Of a DNA stretch of 64,000 nucleotides, positions 1-8,702 are shown piece by piece (position 1 is the stretch's first letter; each line of letters starts with the position of its first letter). The notes beneath the pieces are model-generated. The model had not been told where the DNA came from, did no database searches, and saw only the letters and a list, made by a program, of their open reading frames with translations. Location: assembly GCF_001436415.1 (NCBI RefSeq), contig NZ_AYZB01000003.1, positions 62,001 to 126,000 of the forward strand. The letters run 5' to 3'. The DNA is from Latilactobacillus graminis DSM 20719. GTDB taxonomy: Bacteria; Bacillota; Bacilli; Lactobacillales; Lactobacillaceae. The position numbers and the translations under genes were made by a program.

Positions 1-697
1 CGGAATCCCCTGTGATGTGCAGAATGCCTTCGTTTGAATAACTCGTTCCAAAACCAGGTGAAGCAAAATCAATCGCTTCAACGTTGGCTGCCTTTAATGC
101 CGTATCAGCCATTACAACGCCAATCCCAGCAGGTGCACCGGCAATTAAGCCGTATGCTTGACCTTCTGGTGCACCAAATGCCATATGACACGCTTGACTA
201 GCACGGGCTGTGTATTGCAATTCTAAATGGCCAGCCTGGTTGTTATACACGTCACCAAACCGAGTTGGGACATTTTCTAACGCAATTTCGATTGCACGTC
301 TAACGTCTGAAACATCTTGCCCACCAATTAGAATTAATGATCCGTGACCAGCGCCACCCTTTGTATCTCTTGGTAATTGAACACTGATGACTGTTGTATT
401 TGTCCCTTTAACAGCTTCATCGGCCGCCATGATTTGTGGTCCGCCACCCGTTCTAGCAGAGAGGATTCCAATTGCACGGTAGTCCCCTTCGACATGTAAC
501 TTGGCAAATAAATCGCGGTCAACGTTTGCAATGACCATGCCGATTGTATCGCCAATTGGTGCTGTTCCCACAAATTCGGTTAGATTAATCGCAACATCCT
601 TCATCTGATTCACCCCGTTTGTGACTTCATTAATGTCGTTTGATTGTAGTACCTTACTTAAAATATCGGTAACTAACTGTTCATTTTGATCTGCCAT
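1..697 (-). CDS. pduB: Propanediol-utilisation microcompartment shell protein PduB (3' end outside window)
   Basis: This is the N-terminal 232 codons of a trimer-forming BMC shell protein with tandem BMC domains, a major facet of the 1,2-propanediol/glycerol metabolosome. After about 36 variable residues the protein reads EFVGTAPIGDTIGMVIANVD, then the PduB-typical ARTGGGPQIMAADEAVK, PRDTKGGAGHGSLI and ITGDSG stretches. The ATG at 697-695 lies just after the stop of pduA, so the two are co-transcribed on the minus strand. The frame stays open to base 1, so the C-terminus is missing only because the window ends. The family call is firm; diol and glycerol as substrates are inferred from the family. 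Confidence 0.9.
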   Translation of the reverse strand, partial: MADQNEQLVTDILSKVLQSNDINEVTNGVNQMKDVAINLTEFVGTAPIGDTIGMVIANVDRDLFAKLHVEGDYRAIGILSARTGGGPQIMAADEAVKGTNTTVISVQLPRDTKGGAGHGSLILIGGQDVSDVRRAIEIALENVPTRFGDVYNNQAGHLELQYTARASQACHMAFGAPEGQAYGLIAGAPAGIGVVMADTALKAANVEAIDFASPGFGTSYSNEGILHITGDS

Positions 698-708
698 CTA
701 TCAATCAC

Positions 709-1002
709 TTATTCCTGTGTTAGTTTTGATTGCATTTTGATTAATTTTTCAATTTCTTCATGAGGCCGTGGAATGACAAAGTTCGAAACAACTTCTCCAA
801 TATTTTCAGCAGCTGCAACACCTGCATCAACTGCTGCTTTAACCGCACCAACATCGCCACGGACCATAGTTGTAACTAAGCCATGTCCTACTTTCTCTTG
901 ACTAACTAAGCTGACGTTTGCAGCTTTTACCATTGCATCCGCTGCTTCAATTGATGGAACTAGTCCTCTTGTTTCAATCATGCCTAATGCTTCTAATGCC
1001 AT
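709..1002 (-). CDS. pduA: Microcompartment hexameric shell protein PduA
   Basis: A 97-residue single-BMC-domain protein that forms the hexameric facet tiles of the Pdu microcompartment. The start [20 protein letters not shown] is the canonical opening of PduA/EutM proteins, and [14 protein letters not shown] near the C-terminus is the usual end. The frame extends five codons upstream, but the internal ATG at 1002-1000 is preceded by GGAGGT at a good distance and matches the family start. It is the first visible gene of the minus-strand pdu operon and is followed within a dozen bases by pduB. Confidence 0.93.
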   Translation of the reverse strand: MALEALGMIETRGLVPSIEAADAMVKAANVSLVSQEKVGHGLVTTMVRGDVGAVKAAVDAGVAAAENIGEVVSNFVIPRPHEEIEKLIKMQSKLTQE

Positions 1003-1047
1003 AATGACGACCTCCAAATTTTTAATCTATAAAATGAATACACTTAC

Positions 1048-1068
1048 ATTATAGTGAAAGCGTTTGTT
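1048..1068 (-). promoter_or_regulatory. Likely pdu operon promoter (-10) with overlapping cre site
   Basis: Read on the minus strand, a perfect TATAAT occupies 1053-1048 upstream of pduA. No good -35 lies at the right distance, which suits an activator-dependent promoter such as PocR control. Immediately upstream, 1055-1068 reads TGAAAGCGTTTGTT, a cre-like sequence with only the last two bases off consensus, placed so that bound CcpA would block RNA polymerase. Assignment is by motif only. Confidence 0.5.
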
Positions 1069-1313
1069 GATTTTTCGGTATCTTCTAGTATTCCATATTC
1101 TTAAAGTGTCATTAATTAGTCTAACAGTCTACATTCGCTATTAAAAAACACTGATATAACAACCTTTAAAAGACCCATAACTGTTCCATAAGTTTTCTAT
1201 TAATAATTCCTTATTGATAATAATTCGACAGAATTCTAACAATTAGTTGTTTTTTGTAACTATTTTAGTTTGAAATATCATTTTATTGTTGTTTTTAAAT
1301 GAAATTGTTAAAA

Positions 1314-1327
1314 ATTAAGCGTTTTCA
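1314..1327 (+). promoter_or_regulatory. cre-like site upstream of the flavin reductase/pduU pair
   Basis: ATTAAGCGTTTTCA matches 12 of 14 positions of the catabolite-responsive element consensus. It lies in the 1003-1400 divergent intergenic region, upstream of a weak TTGAAA (1338-1343) and TATTCT (1363-1368) pair that could drive the plus-strand genes. The rest of the intergenic region is AT-rich with no evident gene. Confidence 0.4.
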
Positions 1328-1400
1328 ATAAAGCCTCTTGAAAAAAATTTTCCTGACTGTCATATTCTAACTAGTACCTTTCACGTTAGGAGTCTTCTAT

Positions 1401-1946
1401 ATGGTCCATAAGATAATTGCAATTAGTGGCAGTGATTCACCACTATCCTCTAATTTACGTCTGCTTCATTATTTGAAACTTCACTGCGCTGACGTATTTC
1501 AAATTCAATTACTTTCTATTAATCAATTACCCTTTCTATCTGCTGAAAATGCTGAAAAATATCAAGCCGATCTTGATTACGTACGCAATGTACTCCACGA
1601 AGCTGACGGCGTAATCATTGCAACTTCTGAAATCAATTATAGTGTTCCTGCAAACATCAAGAATCTAATCGATTGGTGTTCGTTAGACCCTTCAACATTA
1701 CAACATAAACCAATCATGTTACTTGGCGCATCCACGGGACGCTTAGGAACTGTCCGGGCGCAGCAACATCTCCGCCAAATTTTAACATCACCCGGTATTA
1801 ACGCCTGTATCACACATGAAACTGAATGTCTTGTAGGAAATGCACCTGATAAATTTTCGCCCGATGGTCAATTAATTGATTCCGAAACAAAAAAAATTCT
1901 GCACAATCTTTGCGCAGAATTCCATTCCCTCATTCAAAATAATTAA
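1401..1946 (+). CDS. NADPH-dependent FMN reductase family flavoprotein
   Basis: A 181-residue flavodoxin-fold reductase. The opening IIAISGSDSPLSSNLRLLHYL matches the phosphate-binding loop of NAD(P)H:FMN/quinone reductases, and SEINYSVPANIKNLIDW followed by LLGASTGRLGTVRAQQHLR are the two further FMN-binding stretches of the family. The start has GGAG about nine bases upstream. It lies between divergent pduA and downstream pduU, so it may supply reduced flavin for cobalamin reduction or redox balance in diol metabolism. That role is an inference from position only. Confidence 0.8.
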   Translation: MVHKIIAISGSDSPLSSNLRLLHYLKLHCADVFQIQLLSINQLPFLSAENAEKYQADLDYVRNVLHEADGVIIATSEINYSVPANIKNLIDWCSLDPSTLQHKPIMLLGASTGRLGTVRAQQHLRQILTSPGINACITHETECLVGNAPDKFSPDGQLIDSETKKILHNLCAEFHSLIQNN

Positions 1947-1967
1947 TCATAAAAGGTGGTTCAATTT

Positions 1968-2318
1968 ATGACACATGCTACGGGTTTAGAACGTATTATT
2001 CAAGAATACGTCCCTGGTAAACAACTCTCTTTAGCCCATATCGTCGCTAGTCCAACACGAGATCTATATGAAAAATTAGGGCTCAGCGATTGTCACGACG
2101 CAATCGGAATTATTACAGTTACACCTTCTGAGTCGGCGATTATTGCAGGCGATCAAGCGCTTAAATCGGGCGCCGTTGACGTTGGATTTGTTGACCGATT
2201 TAGTGGTTCTGTATTTATTACTGGTAAGGTTTCAGACGTCTATGCTAGCTTAGAATCTGTCATTTATTTTTTTGAAAATCGATTACACTTCTCCATCACT
2301 AATATTACTAAGAGTTAA
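1968..2318 (+). CDS. pduU: Microcompartment shell protein PduU/EutS type
   Basis: A 116-residue protein with one circularly permuted BMC domain, as in PduU/EutS minor shell proteins. It reads ERIIQEYVPGKQLSLAHIVAS at the start and then AIGIITVTPSESAIIAGD. The frame opens at a GTG at 1956, but AAAGGTGG at 1952-1959 is the ribosome site for the ATG at 1968, which also matches the family length. It follows the flavin reductase by about 20 bases, probably as one operon, and converges on the pocR-like gene with an 11-base overlap. Confidence 0.85.
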   Translation: MTHATGLERIIQEYVPGKQLSLAHIVASPTRDLYEKLGLSDCHDAIGIITVTPSESAIIAGDQALKSGAVDVGFVDRFSGSVFITGKVSDVYASLESVIYFFENRLHFSITNITKS

Positions 2319-3165
2319 TTCGTTTACGATACTCTGATGGGGTACAATTAATATATTTTTTAAATATCTGACTAAAATAACTAACTTGTGGGTAGTTTAG
2401 CCGTACGGCGACTTCTTTCACGGTTAGTTTTTTATTCGCTAATAATTTGGTTGCCTTTTGCATTTTACGTACACTCAGATATGTCGAAAAGCTAAACCCG
2501 GTTTCCTTCCGAAATAACTTACTAAAATAATACGGAGATAAATAAATATGCGCTGCTACCTTGTCTAAAGTTAGCGGACGTTCAATATTTTCATCAATAA
2601 ATTGGATTGCTTTAATAATCATATCATTAGTAGCATTAATTTGACGTAATTTAGCCATCATTTCGATTGCCGTTAGCTTTTCATGTGGTTTTTTAACTGG
2701 CTGAGATTCTTGAACGTTAAAAATTACTTGTTCTTGGCCTAATTCCAAAATATTCAATCTCAAGAGATGTTCTACCAACGACTGAACTAATTCACTTGTT
2801 TCCTCTAAATGCTCAGTTGCAACTCTCCGATAGCCTACCTGATTAGATCTACGCTTATCAATATATCTTGCGCAGCAAATATAACCAACAATCATGTTAA
2901 ATTGTTTAATTTTCAATGGTAGCGATGCATGTTCTAATTGATAGTCATGTCGCTGAATACCACTAAGTGTTAAATCCTCACTGACATCATCATCAATCAA
3001 CATCGCAGGTTCCACTTCAAGTGATCCGTATACTTCTGTTACCAAATGCCCTTCTATATCAACGATGTATAAAATTGCATCCCCGATTTTAGCAAGATTA
3101 GCAAGCATACTCGGAATCACTTGCTGATTAGCAAAAACCAATTTGCGAATATCGATTTCTTTCAC
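2308..3165 (-). CDS. pocR: PocR-like AraC-family regulator of pdu genes
   Basis: An AraC/XylS-type activator. The N-terminal half resembles the PocR sensory domain (for example GDAILYIVDIEGHLVTEVYG and IVGYICCARYID), which in known systems responds to diols and activates pdu/cob genes. The last 100 residues carry two helix-turn-helix units ending VRLNYPQVSYFSQIFKK. The frame reaches 3225, but GGGAG upstream of a GTG at 3165 makes the shorter form (about 285 residues) the likelier product. A cre-like TGTAAGCGATTTAA at 3322-3335 lies upstream. Its place beside pduA, pduB and pduU supports control of that operon. Confidence 0.75.
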   Translation of the reverse strand: MKEIDIRKLVFANQQVIPSMLANLAKIGDAILYIVDIEGHLVTEVYGSLEVEPAMLIDDDVSEDLTLSGIQRHDYQLEHASLPLKIKQFNMIVGYICCARYIDKRRSNQVGYRRVATEHLEETSELVQSLVEHLLRLNILELGQEQVIFNVQESQPVKKPHEKLTAIEMMAKLRQINATNDMIIKAIQFIDENIERPLTLDKVAAHIYLSPYYFSKLFRKETGFSFSTYLSVRKMQKATKLLANKKLTVKEVAVRLNYPQVSYFSQIFKKYINCTPSEYRKRINS

Positions 3166-3600
3166 GAATAGCACTCCCATTCTGAAAATAACAATTGATG
3201 CCCTAAACATAATTAAAATATTCACTATTCGGAATTACTATACTACAAATCCATAAAAATAAACAAGTATAAATTTAAAACAATCTTTCTGAAAATCGCA
3301 TATATAAAGGCGTCATTTATTTGTAAGCGATTTAATTGTTTTTTAAAAATAATGGACTAATAAGTTAATTATTAGGTAATAATATCACAATTCCATTCAA
3401 ATTTTTAAAGCTTTTTGTTTTCATTCCCATGCTTTTCTAAGCAAATATTTATCGATATTTAAAGCGTAATTTTGAAAAAGCTTGTAGTTCTCATTATCCC
3501 AAAAAATCATTTCTGTCATTTAATTTTATTTACACAATCATCAATTTGGTTGCTTCTTTGATAATATGCTATACTATTTTTACTTTTAGCGGAGGCATTC
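3166..3600. promoter_or_regulatory. Intergenic region with cre-like site and ogt promoter
   Basis: This AT-rich divergent gap holds no convincing gene. A cre-like sequence at 3322-3335 lies upstream of the pocR-like gene. On the plus strand an extended -10, TGCTATACT at 3567-3575, precedes the GGAGG ribosome site at 3591-3595 of ogt; no clear -35 is visible. Other stretches are poly-A/T tracts only. Confidence 0.45.
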
Positions 3601-4101
3601 ATGATGATTTCTATTTCTTATGGTACTTTGACTGTCAATCAGCATCAGTATATTCTTGCAGTTAGTCAAGCCGGTTTATGCTTCGTCGGCTCTCCAGATC
3701 AGACAATTAGCGAATTAACCACTTTTTTACCGGATGCTCAACCAAACGAGAATCAAACCGTCGTTGCACCGTTTGTAACTGCCTTGCAAGCCTATCTAAC
3801 CGGCAAACAAACCACTTGGACCCTACCAATAGATACCACAAACGGAACCGCTTTTCAGCAAACCGTCTGGCAAGCATTGCAAACCATTCCGTATGGACAA
3901 ACTACAACTTACAGCGCTTTAGCCGCTCAAATTGGACGGCCAACCGCAGTTCGAGCAGTCGCCTCTGCTGTTGGCCGTAATCCACTATTGATAGTCATTC
4001 CCTGTCATCGCGTCTATCGAAAAGACGGTAAAATAGGGGACTATCGTGGCGGGCTTGAGTTGAAGCAAGCTCTTCGTTTGCTTGAAATCCAGAGTAAATA
4101 A
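3601..4101 (+). CDS. ogt: Methylated-DNA-[protein]-cysteine S-methyltransferase
   Basis: A 166-residue suicide repair protein that removes O6-alkyl groups from guanine. The C-terminal domain carries the active-site motif IPCHRVYRKDGKIGDYRGG with the acceptor Cys, preceded by the DNA-binding helix segment PYGQTTTYSALAAQIGRPTA. The N-terminal ribonuclease-like domain is present, so length is normal. GGAGG stands six bases before the ATG. It is monocistronic and faces away from the pocR-like gene. Confidence 0.95.
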   Translation: MMISISYGTLTVNQHQYILAVSQAGLCFVGSPDQTISELTTFLPDAQPNENQTVVAPFVTALQAYLTGKQTTWTLPIDTTNGTAFQQTVWQALQTIPYGQTTTYSALAAQIGRPTAVRAVASAVGRNPLLIVIPCHRVYRKDGKIGDYRGGLELKQALRLLEIQSK

Positions 4102-4111
4102 GAGAATTAAT

Positions 4112-4140
4112 TTGAAATTTTATTGATAAAAGGCTATACT
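4112..4140 (+). promoter_or_regulatory. Sigma-A type promoter for the 67-residue protein gene
   Basis: TTGAAA at 4112-4117 and TATACT at 4135-4140 are separated by 17 bases, about 60 bases before the next ATG on the plus strand. Confidence 0.6.
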
Positions 4141-4201
4141 TATGATTAAGTTGGTGGTAGAATGTACGGTTACTCTACTCCTTTCAAATTAAGAAAAAGA
4201 G

Positions 4202-4405
4202 ATGATTATTACGCAAGTAACTGATGTCTATGGGTTAACCCATGAGAACTGCAAGCTAGTTGAAACTGAAAATGATTTTACGCGCATCTTCTTAGCAGAA
4301 GGTCCTGATGGTACACGCTATACGTGCTTACTACCAGATGCTAAACCAAATCCAAAGTCTAACCAACACTTTGAATATGGGAACCCTGCAGATGCACCCT
4401 ACTGA
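4202..4405 (+). CDS. Small acidic hypothetical protein (67 residues)
   Basis: I do not recognise this protein. It has its own good promoter and a strong terminator directly after the stop, so it is probably a real monocistronic gene. The sequence is hydrophilic, without membrane segment or signal peptide, and ends in a Pro/Asn-rich tail (AKPNPKSNQHFEYGNPADAPY region). The ATG is preceded only by the purine-rich AAGAAAAAGAG, a weak ribosome site. Confidence 0.6.
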   Translation: MIITQVTDVYGLTHENCKLVETENDFTRIFLAEGPDGTRYTCLLPDAKPNPKSNQHFEYGNPADAPY

Positions 4406-4410
4406 CCACT

Positions 4411-4452
4411 AAAAAAGACGCCAACAGTTAAAGCCTGTTGGCGTCTTTTTTT
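4411..4452. terminator. Bidirectional Rho-independent terminator
   Basis: AGACGCCAACAG and CTGTTGGCGTCT form a 12-bp stem with a loop of about eight bases, flanked by A-run and T-run. It can serve the small gene on the plus strand and recQ on the minus strand. Confidence 0.9.
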
Positions 4453-4480
4453 GAAACAACTACCCGCTGGACTGGAGTAT

Positions 4481-6232
4481 TCACCGTTCTGTCATTAAGA
4501 TATCCAAAAATTGTTCGCCGTATTTTTCAAGTTTGTTTTCTCCCACACCTTTGACATCTAACATTTCAGTCAGCGAAGTGGGCATCATTTCACACATTGA
4601 ATATAGGGTCTTATCCGAAAAAATTACAAATGGTGGTACGCCTTGATTTTCAGCTAAATCACGCCGTAACGCACGTAGTTGCTCAAACAATTCATTGTCT
4701 TCTGGCAACGTCTGTTGCACTTTAACTGCCATTTTACGGGTTACTTTAGCCTGACCCTTCAAGACCGCAACCCCCGTTGTCGTGATTTGGAGCACTGGAT
4801 ATTGGCCACCTGAAGCTTGTAAATAACCAGATGCCACTAAATAATCGATCAAACCACTGACTTCCTTTTGCGAATCCCCCCGCATTAAACCATAGGTCGG
4901 TAATTCATCAAATCGAAATTGCATGATTTTTTGATTCTTGGAGCCCGTCAACACTTGAGCCACCAGCACCTTCCCAAATCGTTCGTCCATCCGTTTAACA
5001 CACGATAAGACTTTTTGTACATCAATCGTGATGTCTTGTTCTTCACGCGTATCCAGACAGTTACTACAACGGCCGCACGCTTCACAATCATCATCAAAAT
5101 AATTAACGATGTACTGTTGCAAACATTGTTGCGTATTAGCATATTGCGTCATTTCCTGTAACTTGGCATATTCCTGTTGCTTATGGATGTCGTCCATTTC
5201 TGACTGATCAATAAAGAAATGTTGAATCTGCACATCATTCACTTTAAACAATAGAATGGCTTCACTTGGCAAGCCATCACGACCGGCCCGGCCAGCTTCT
5301 TGATAGTAAGCCTCTAAACTCCCAGGAATCTGAGCATGGACCACAAAACGCACATTACTTTTATCGATGCCCATGCCAAACGCATTAGTCGCGACCATTA
5401 TCGGTTTGCGATCATAAAGAAAATCTTCTTGATTCTGGCGGCGTATTGTTTCGTTCAGACCACCATGATACATCGTCACATCCAACTTGGCCTTTTCAAT
5501 CAGCTTTGTGAGCCGTTCAACTTCTTTCCGCGTGCTGGCGTAAATAATCCCAGATTTTTGTTTGTTGACCTTTAAATAGTCGATTAAGTAGCGATCACTA
5601 TTTTGATTTTTAACTACTTGGAACGCAAGATTTTCCCGTGAAAAACCGGTTTTAACCTCATGTTGGATTTTCAAGCGTTGCATAATATCATCTGCAACCT
5701 GTGAGGTAGCAGTCGCAGTTAATGCCACAATCGTTGGCTGTTGCCGCATTTTTTGAATCGTATCGGTTAACCGTAGATAACTCGGCCGAAAATCGTGCCC
5801 CCATTGCGATATACAGTGCGCTTCATCGACCGCAATCAAATCAATTGTTAATTCCGCCAAATCGGTCAAAAAATAATCTGAATCTAAGCGCTCCGGTGAA
5901 ACATAGAGTAATTTCACTTCGCCGCGTGCGGCCTGATTAAAGCGTTCTTGGACTGCACTTTGAGTCAATGTACTATTGATAAACGTGGCCGGAATTCCAT
6001 TTTCATTAAGCGCATCGACTTGATCTTTCATCAAAGAAATCAAAGGCGATATCACCAGCGTTAAGCCAGATAGCATCAATGCTGGAATCTGATAACATAG
6101 CGACTTCCCGCCACCAGTTGGCATAATTGCTAAAACGTTAGTCCCCGCTAACAGTGATTCAATAACCTCCAATTGGCCTTCTCTAAAATGATCATAGCCA
6201 AATTTTTCTTTTAATACACCTTGTGCTTGCAT
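4481..6232 (-). CDS. recQ: ATP-dependent DNA helicase RecQ
   Basis: A 583-residue 3'-5' superfamily 2 helicase. It has Walker A MPTGGGKSLCYQIPA, the DEAH box in IAVDEAHCISQWGHDFRP, motif VI QEAGRAGRDG, the RecQ zinc-binding cysteines (CEACGRCSNC) and a C-terminal HRDC domain (about residues 505-580). The order and spacing match bacterial RecQ, slightly shorter than the E. coli enzyme. It is a single gene on the minus strand between the terminator at 4411-4452 and the divergent gene at 6403. Confidence 0.95.
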   Translation of the reverse strand: MQAQGVLKEKFGYDHFREGQLEVIESLLAGTNVLAIMPTGGGKSLCYQIPALMLSGLTLVISPLISLMKDQVDALNENGIPATFINSTLTQSAVQERFNQAARGEVKLLYVSPERLDSDYFLTDLAELTIDLIAVDEAHCISQWGHDFRPSYLRLTDTIQKMRQQPTIVALTATATSQVADDIMQRLKIQHEVKTGFSRENLAFQVVKNQNSDRYLIDYLKVNKQKSGIIYASTRKEVERLTKLIEKAKLDVTMYHGGLNETIRRQNQEDFLYDRKPIMVATNAFGMGIDKSNVRFVVHAQIPGSLEAYYQEAGRAGRDGLPSEAILLFKVNDVQIQHFFIDQSEMDDIHKQQEYAKLQEMTQYANTQQCLQQYIVNYFDDDCEACGRCSNCLDTREEQDITIDVQKVLSCVKRMDERFGKVLVAQVLTGSKNQKIMQFRFDELPTYGLMRGDSQKEVSGLIDYLVASGYLQASGGQYPVLQITTTGVAVLKGQAKVTRKMAVKVQQTLPEDNELFEQLRALRRDLAENQGVPPFVIFSDKTLYSMCEMMPTSLTEMLDVKGVGENKLEKYGEQFLDILMTER

Positions 6233-6402
6233 CTCATTACTCCCGCCCGTTGAAATTTCTACCCTCTATCATAACAAAGATTCGTTAATTCCGGTTAATT
6301 GAATCTCAGTTTCAAGCATTCTTTCAATCAATTCTTACTGGCTGACAAAACCATCGATTTAGTGTTTAATTAGAAGCATCAAAGACTGTCAGGAGGCTTC
6401 CT

Positions 6403-7197
6403 ATGACCTTGCAAATTAATGCCATATTGACCGCAACGCAAACGGTTATTGATTTCATCGATCTCCCCATTGCCCAACTATTAATTGAACAAACACCGGC
6501 TAATACAACCGCATTCGCACACCCCGCTTTATTCCTCGGTTTTGCGCAGCAACAACTGCAACAAATTGGACAACTCTCCCCACTTGAAACAGCCTCGACT
6601 GATCAAGTTGACACGGGTATCTGGATTACCATGAATCCTGAGTGGACTGAACAAATTGGCTACGTGGGGCAGCTACTAGCCGAACAAAGTCAACCACCGA
6701 TAACGAGCGCCTCGCTTCCGTCCAACGTTCCTCAAAATTTCCGAACAACCTTAGCTCCAGCCGTTGAAGCCCTCATCTTGGTCCTCAGCCGCTTTGGTTA
6801 TCCCCTGACCAAAAGCGCACCAGTCAAAGCAAAGCCGGCTAAAACACGTCATCGATGGACAAAAGCCGTCAGCCAAATCGAATTCACTGTTGCCACGCGC
6901 GAGGCACAGGGCACAGCCATCTGGCAAAAGCGCAACGAGATGTTATTGAAAGTGGGAGCACAATTGCGGCCAACCGCGCCACTTAATAAGGATGGCTCGT
7001 TTGGCTTTGCTGCTAAAATGGGTACTCACTTGCGCAACGAACATGCAGCGCAAATTCAAGACAATCAAACGACTGAAGACATTGTTTTCAAGAGCGTGAA
7101 TGAAATCGGCCTCTTCTTATACTATGGCGGCACCAATAGTTGGCTTGAATTACGCGACGCAAATGGACGCTCAATTGAAGATTGGACTAAAATCTAA
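6403..7197 (+). CDS. Hypothetical protein, 264 residues
   Basis: I do not recognise a family. It is a soluble protein with a Gln/Thr-rich N-terminal half (about 1-140), a basic Pro/Lys/Ala linker near 143-155 (APVKAKPAKTRHRW), and a C-terminal domain with aromatic-rich ending (LFLYYGGTNSWLELRDANGR). AGGAGG stands seven bases before the ATG, and a terminator follows, so it is a genuine monocistronic gene. No signal peptide or membrane segment is visible. Confidence 0.75.
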   Translation: MTLQINAILTATQTVIDFIDLPIAQLLIEQTPANTTAFAHPALFLGFAQQQLQQIGQLSPLETASTDQVDTGIWITMNPEWTEQIGYVGQLLAEQSQPPITSASLPSNVPQNFRTTLAPAVEALILVLSRFGYPLTKSAPVKAKPAKTRHRWTKAVSQIEFTVATREAQGTAIWQKRNEMLLKVGAQLRPTAPLNKDGSFGFAAKMGTHLRNEHAAQIQDNQTTEDIVFKSVNEIGLFLYYGGTNSWLELRDANGRSIEDWTKI

Positions 7198-7217
7198 ACA
7201 ACACAACATTTAATAAC

Positions 7218-7266
7218 GTAAAAGCAGTGCCTTTGATGCATAAAATCATCAATGACACTGCTTTTT
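7218..7266. terminator. Bidirectional terminator
   Basis: AAAAGCAGTG with CACTGCTTTT forms the outer stem and an inner CATTGATG-like pairing extends it. It sits between the convergent genes ending at 7197 and 7289. Confidence 0.8.
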
Positions 7267-7288
7267 AATGTTTCACACGAAACATTAC

Positions 7289-7942
7289 TTACTTTTTAAT
7301 ATTTTTAAGTGCTTCTCGTTGGGCAAAAGTCATTAAATCATGTGATGCAACAAAAGCAACCACCCAGTTTGGATTAACCTTACCATAATTTCGCAACGCC
7401 CAACCAATTGCTTTTTGAATAAAAAATTCATCAGTATCAATGTCCGCCGTTATTGCCTCTACAAGGAAGCCTACATCCGTTTGGTCATAAAAACTTAGTT
7501 GCAAGGTAATCGCAATCCGTCGTAGCCAAAAATTATCAGCACCTAAAAATAAATGACTAACCCAGTCAAACTCGTCCGGACGGTATTTAACATATGCGCT
7601 AAATACTTTGCGCCACTCATCAATACTATCCCACCAGCTTTTTTGAACAATCAAGATCATTAAGTGTTCTAAATCGGCCCGTCGCCACCGCCGAACTGCC
7701 CGTAAAGCCAAGTCAATGGCAACATATTGATATTCACGTGTTGATTGCTGATACAGCTCATCAATCAATTGCATTAACCGTGACGGTTCAAATTGTTTCA
7801 CAGACTGCCATAATTGACGTTCAATCAGATGCCGCTCTGGTGCTCTGACTCCATTAAATTCAAATTGACTCTGCATGTATTTTTTCATTGCCGTCTGATT
7901 CTCTGGATATGTCGGTAATTTAAAATTCATGTATTTCATCAT
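7289..7942 (-). CDS. DNA alkylation repair protein (AlkD family)
   Basis: A HEAT-like repeat DNA glycosylase of about 215 residues that excises positively charged alkyl bases such as 7-methylguanine. Family features include the start LPTYPENQTAMKKYMQSQF, the ...RVFSAYVK-type helices with WWDSIDEWRKVFSAYV, and the C-terminal FFIQKAIGWALRNYGKVNP with the key Trp/Arg region. Several Met codons occur at the start; the exact one is uncertain by up to four residues. With ogt it gives two alkylation-repair genes within 4 kb. Confidence 0.88.
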   Translation of the reverse strand: MMKYMNFKLPTYPENQTAMKKYMQSQFEFNGVRAPERHLIERQLWQSVKQFEPSRLMQLIDELYQQSTREYQYVAIDLALRAVRRWRRADLEHLMILIVQKSWWDSIDEWRKVFSAYVKYRPDEFDWVSHLFLGADNFWLRRIAITLQLSFYDQTDVGFLVEAITADIDTDEFFIQKAIGWALRNYGKVNPNWVVAFVASHDLMTFAQREALKNIKK

Positions 7943-7959
7943 CCCTCTACTTCAACTTT

Positions 7960-8580
7960 TTAAAAGTGTCGAGCTAATTGACTAGCCGATGCCATTGCAG
8001 CTTTCATGATAGCTGGTGCCTCTTCTGGTGAGTGATCCGCCCCTTCAATGCTTACCGGTAAGACTTCATCGACCCCAGCAAAGCCAAGGATAGCTTTAAC
8101 ATATTGTGACGCAAAATCCGTACCAGCATAAACCCCGCCGGCGGATTGAATATGCACTGCCCTTTTACCAATGACTAACGGTTCCGCCGCTGTCTCAGTA
8201 TATTTGAAAGTCTTGCCAGCAACCATCACAGTATCCAGCCATGCTTTTAATTTCGTAGGAACATTAAGATTCCATAGCGGATTAGCAATCACGAACTTCT
8301 CCGTTGCTATGTATTGATCAGTATAATGATTAAATTGCTCTAATTTTACTTGTTGAGTAATCCTTAATTCAGTGACTGGTTGTCCCGCTTTTAGCGCTGT
8401 CCATGCGCATAATAGGTCTTGATCGATTTCCGGAATATCCGCTTGATAGAGGTCTAACCAACTGATTTCATCTGCCGGATGATTAGCCTGATAAACCTGC
8501 ATGAACTGATTTAATACCGTAATTGTGCGTGAATGCTCAGCCGTCAGTGGATGAGCCTTAACAACTAGTACCTTACTCAT
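7960..8580 (-). CDS. azoR: FMN-dependent NADH-azoreductase
   Basis: A 206-residue flavodoxin-like oxidoreductase of the AzoR/NQO family that reduces azo bonds and quinones with NADH. It has the start KVLVVKAHPLTAEHSRTITV, the FMN contact NPLWNLNVPTKLKAWLD and the glycine segment IQSAGGVYAGTDFASQYVK. AAAAGGAG lies upstream of the ATG. It ends 17 bases before the AlkD-like gene and is probably co-transcribed with it. Confidence 0.9.
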   Translation of the reverse strand: MSKVLVVKAHPLTAEHSRTITVLNQFMQVYQANHPADEISWLDLYQADIPEIDQDLLCAWTALKAGQPVTELRITQQVKLEQFNHYTDQYIATEKFVIANPLWNLNVPTKLKAWLDTVMVAGKTFKYTETAAEPLVIGKRAVHIQSAGGVYAGTDFASQYVKAILGFAGVDEVLPVSIEGADHSPEEAPAIMKAAMASASQLARHF

Positions 8581-8702
8581 TAAATTCCGCTCCTTTTCAG
8601 TAACTATATTTTAATATATTGCCATTAATATTGTCTACCACAGTTTGCCAACTTGTCACTATTCTTTAAAGCGCAATGCTTCTTAAAATCAGCGATTAAC
8701 CA

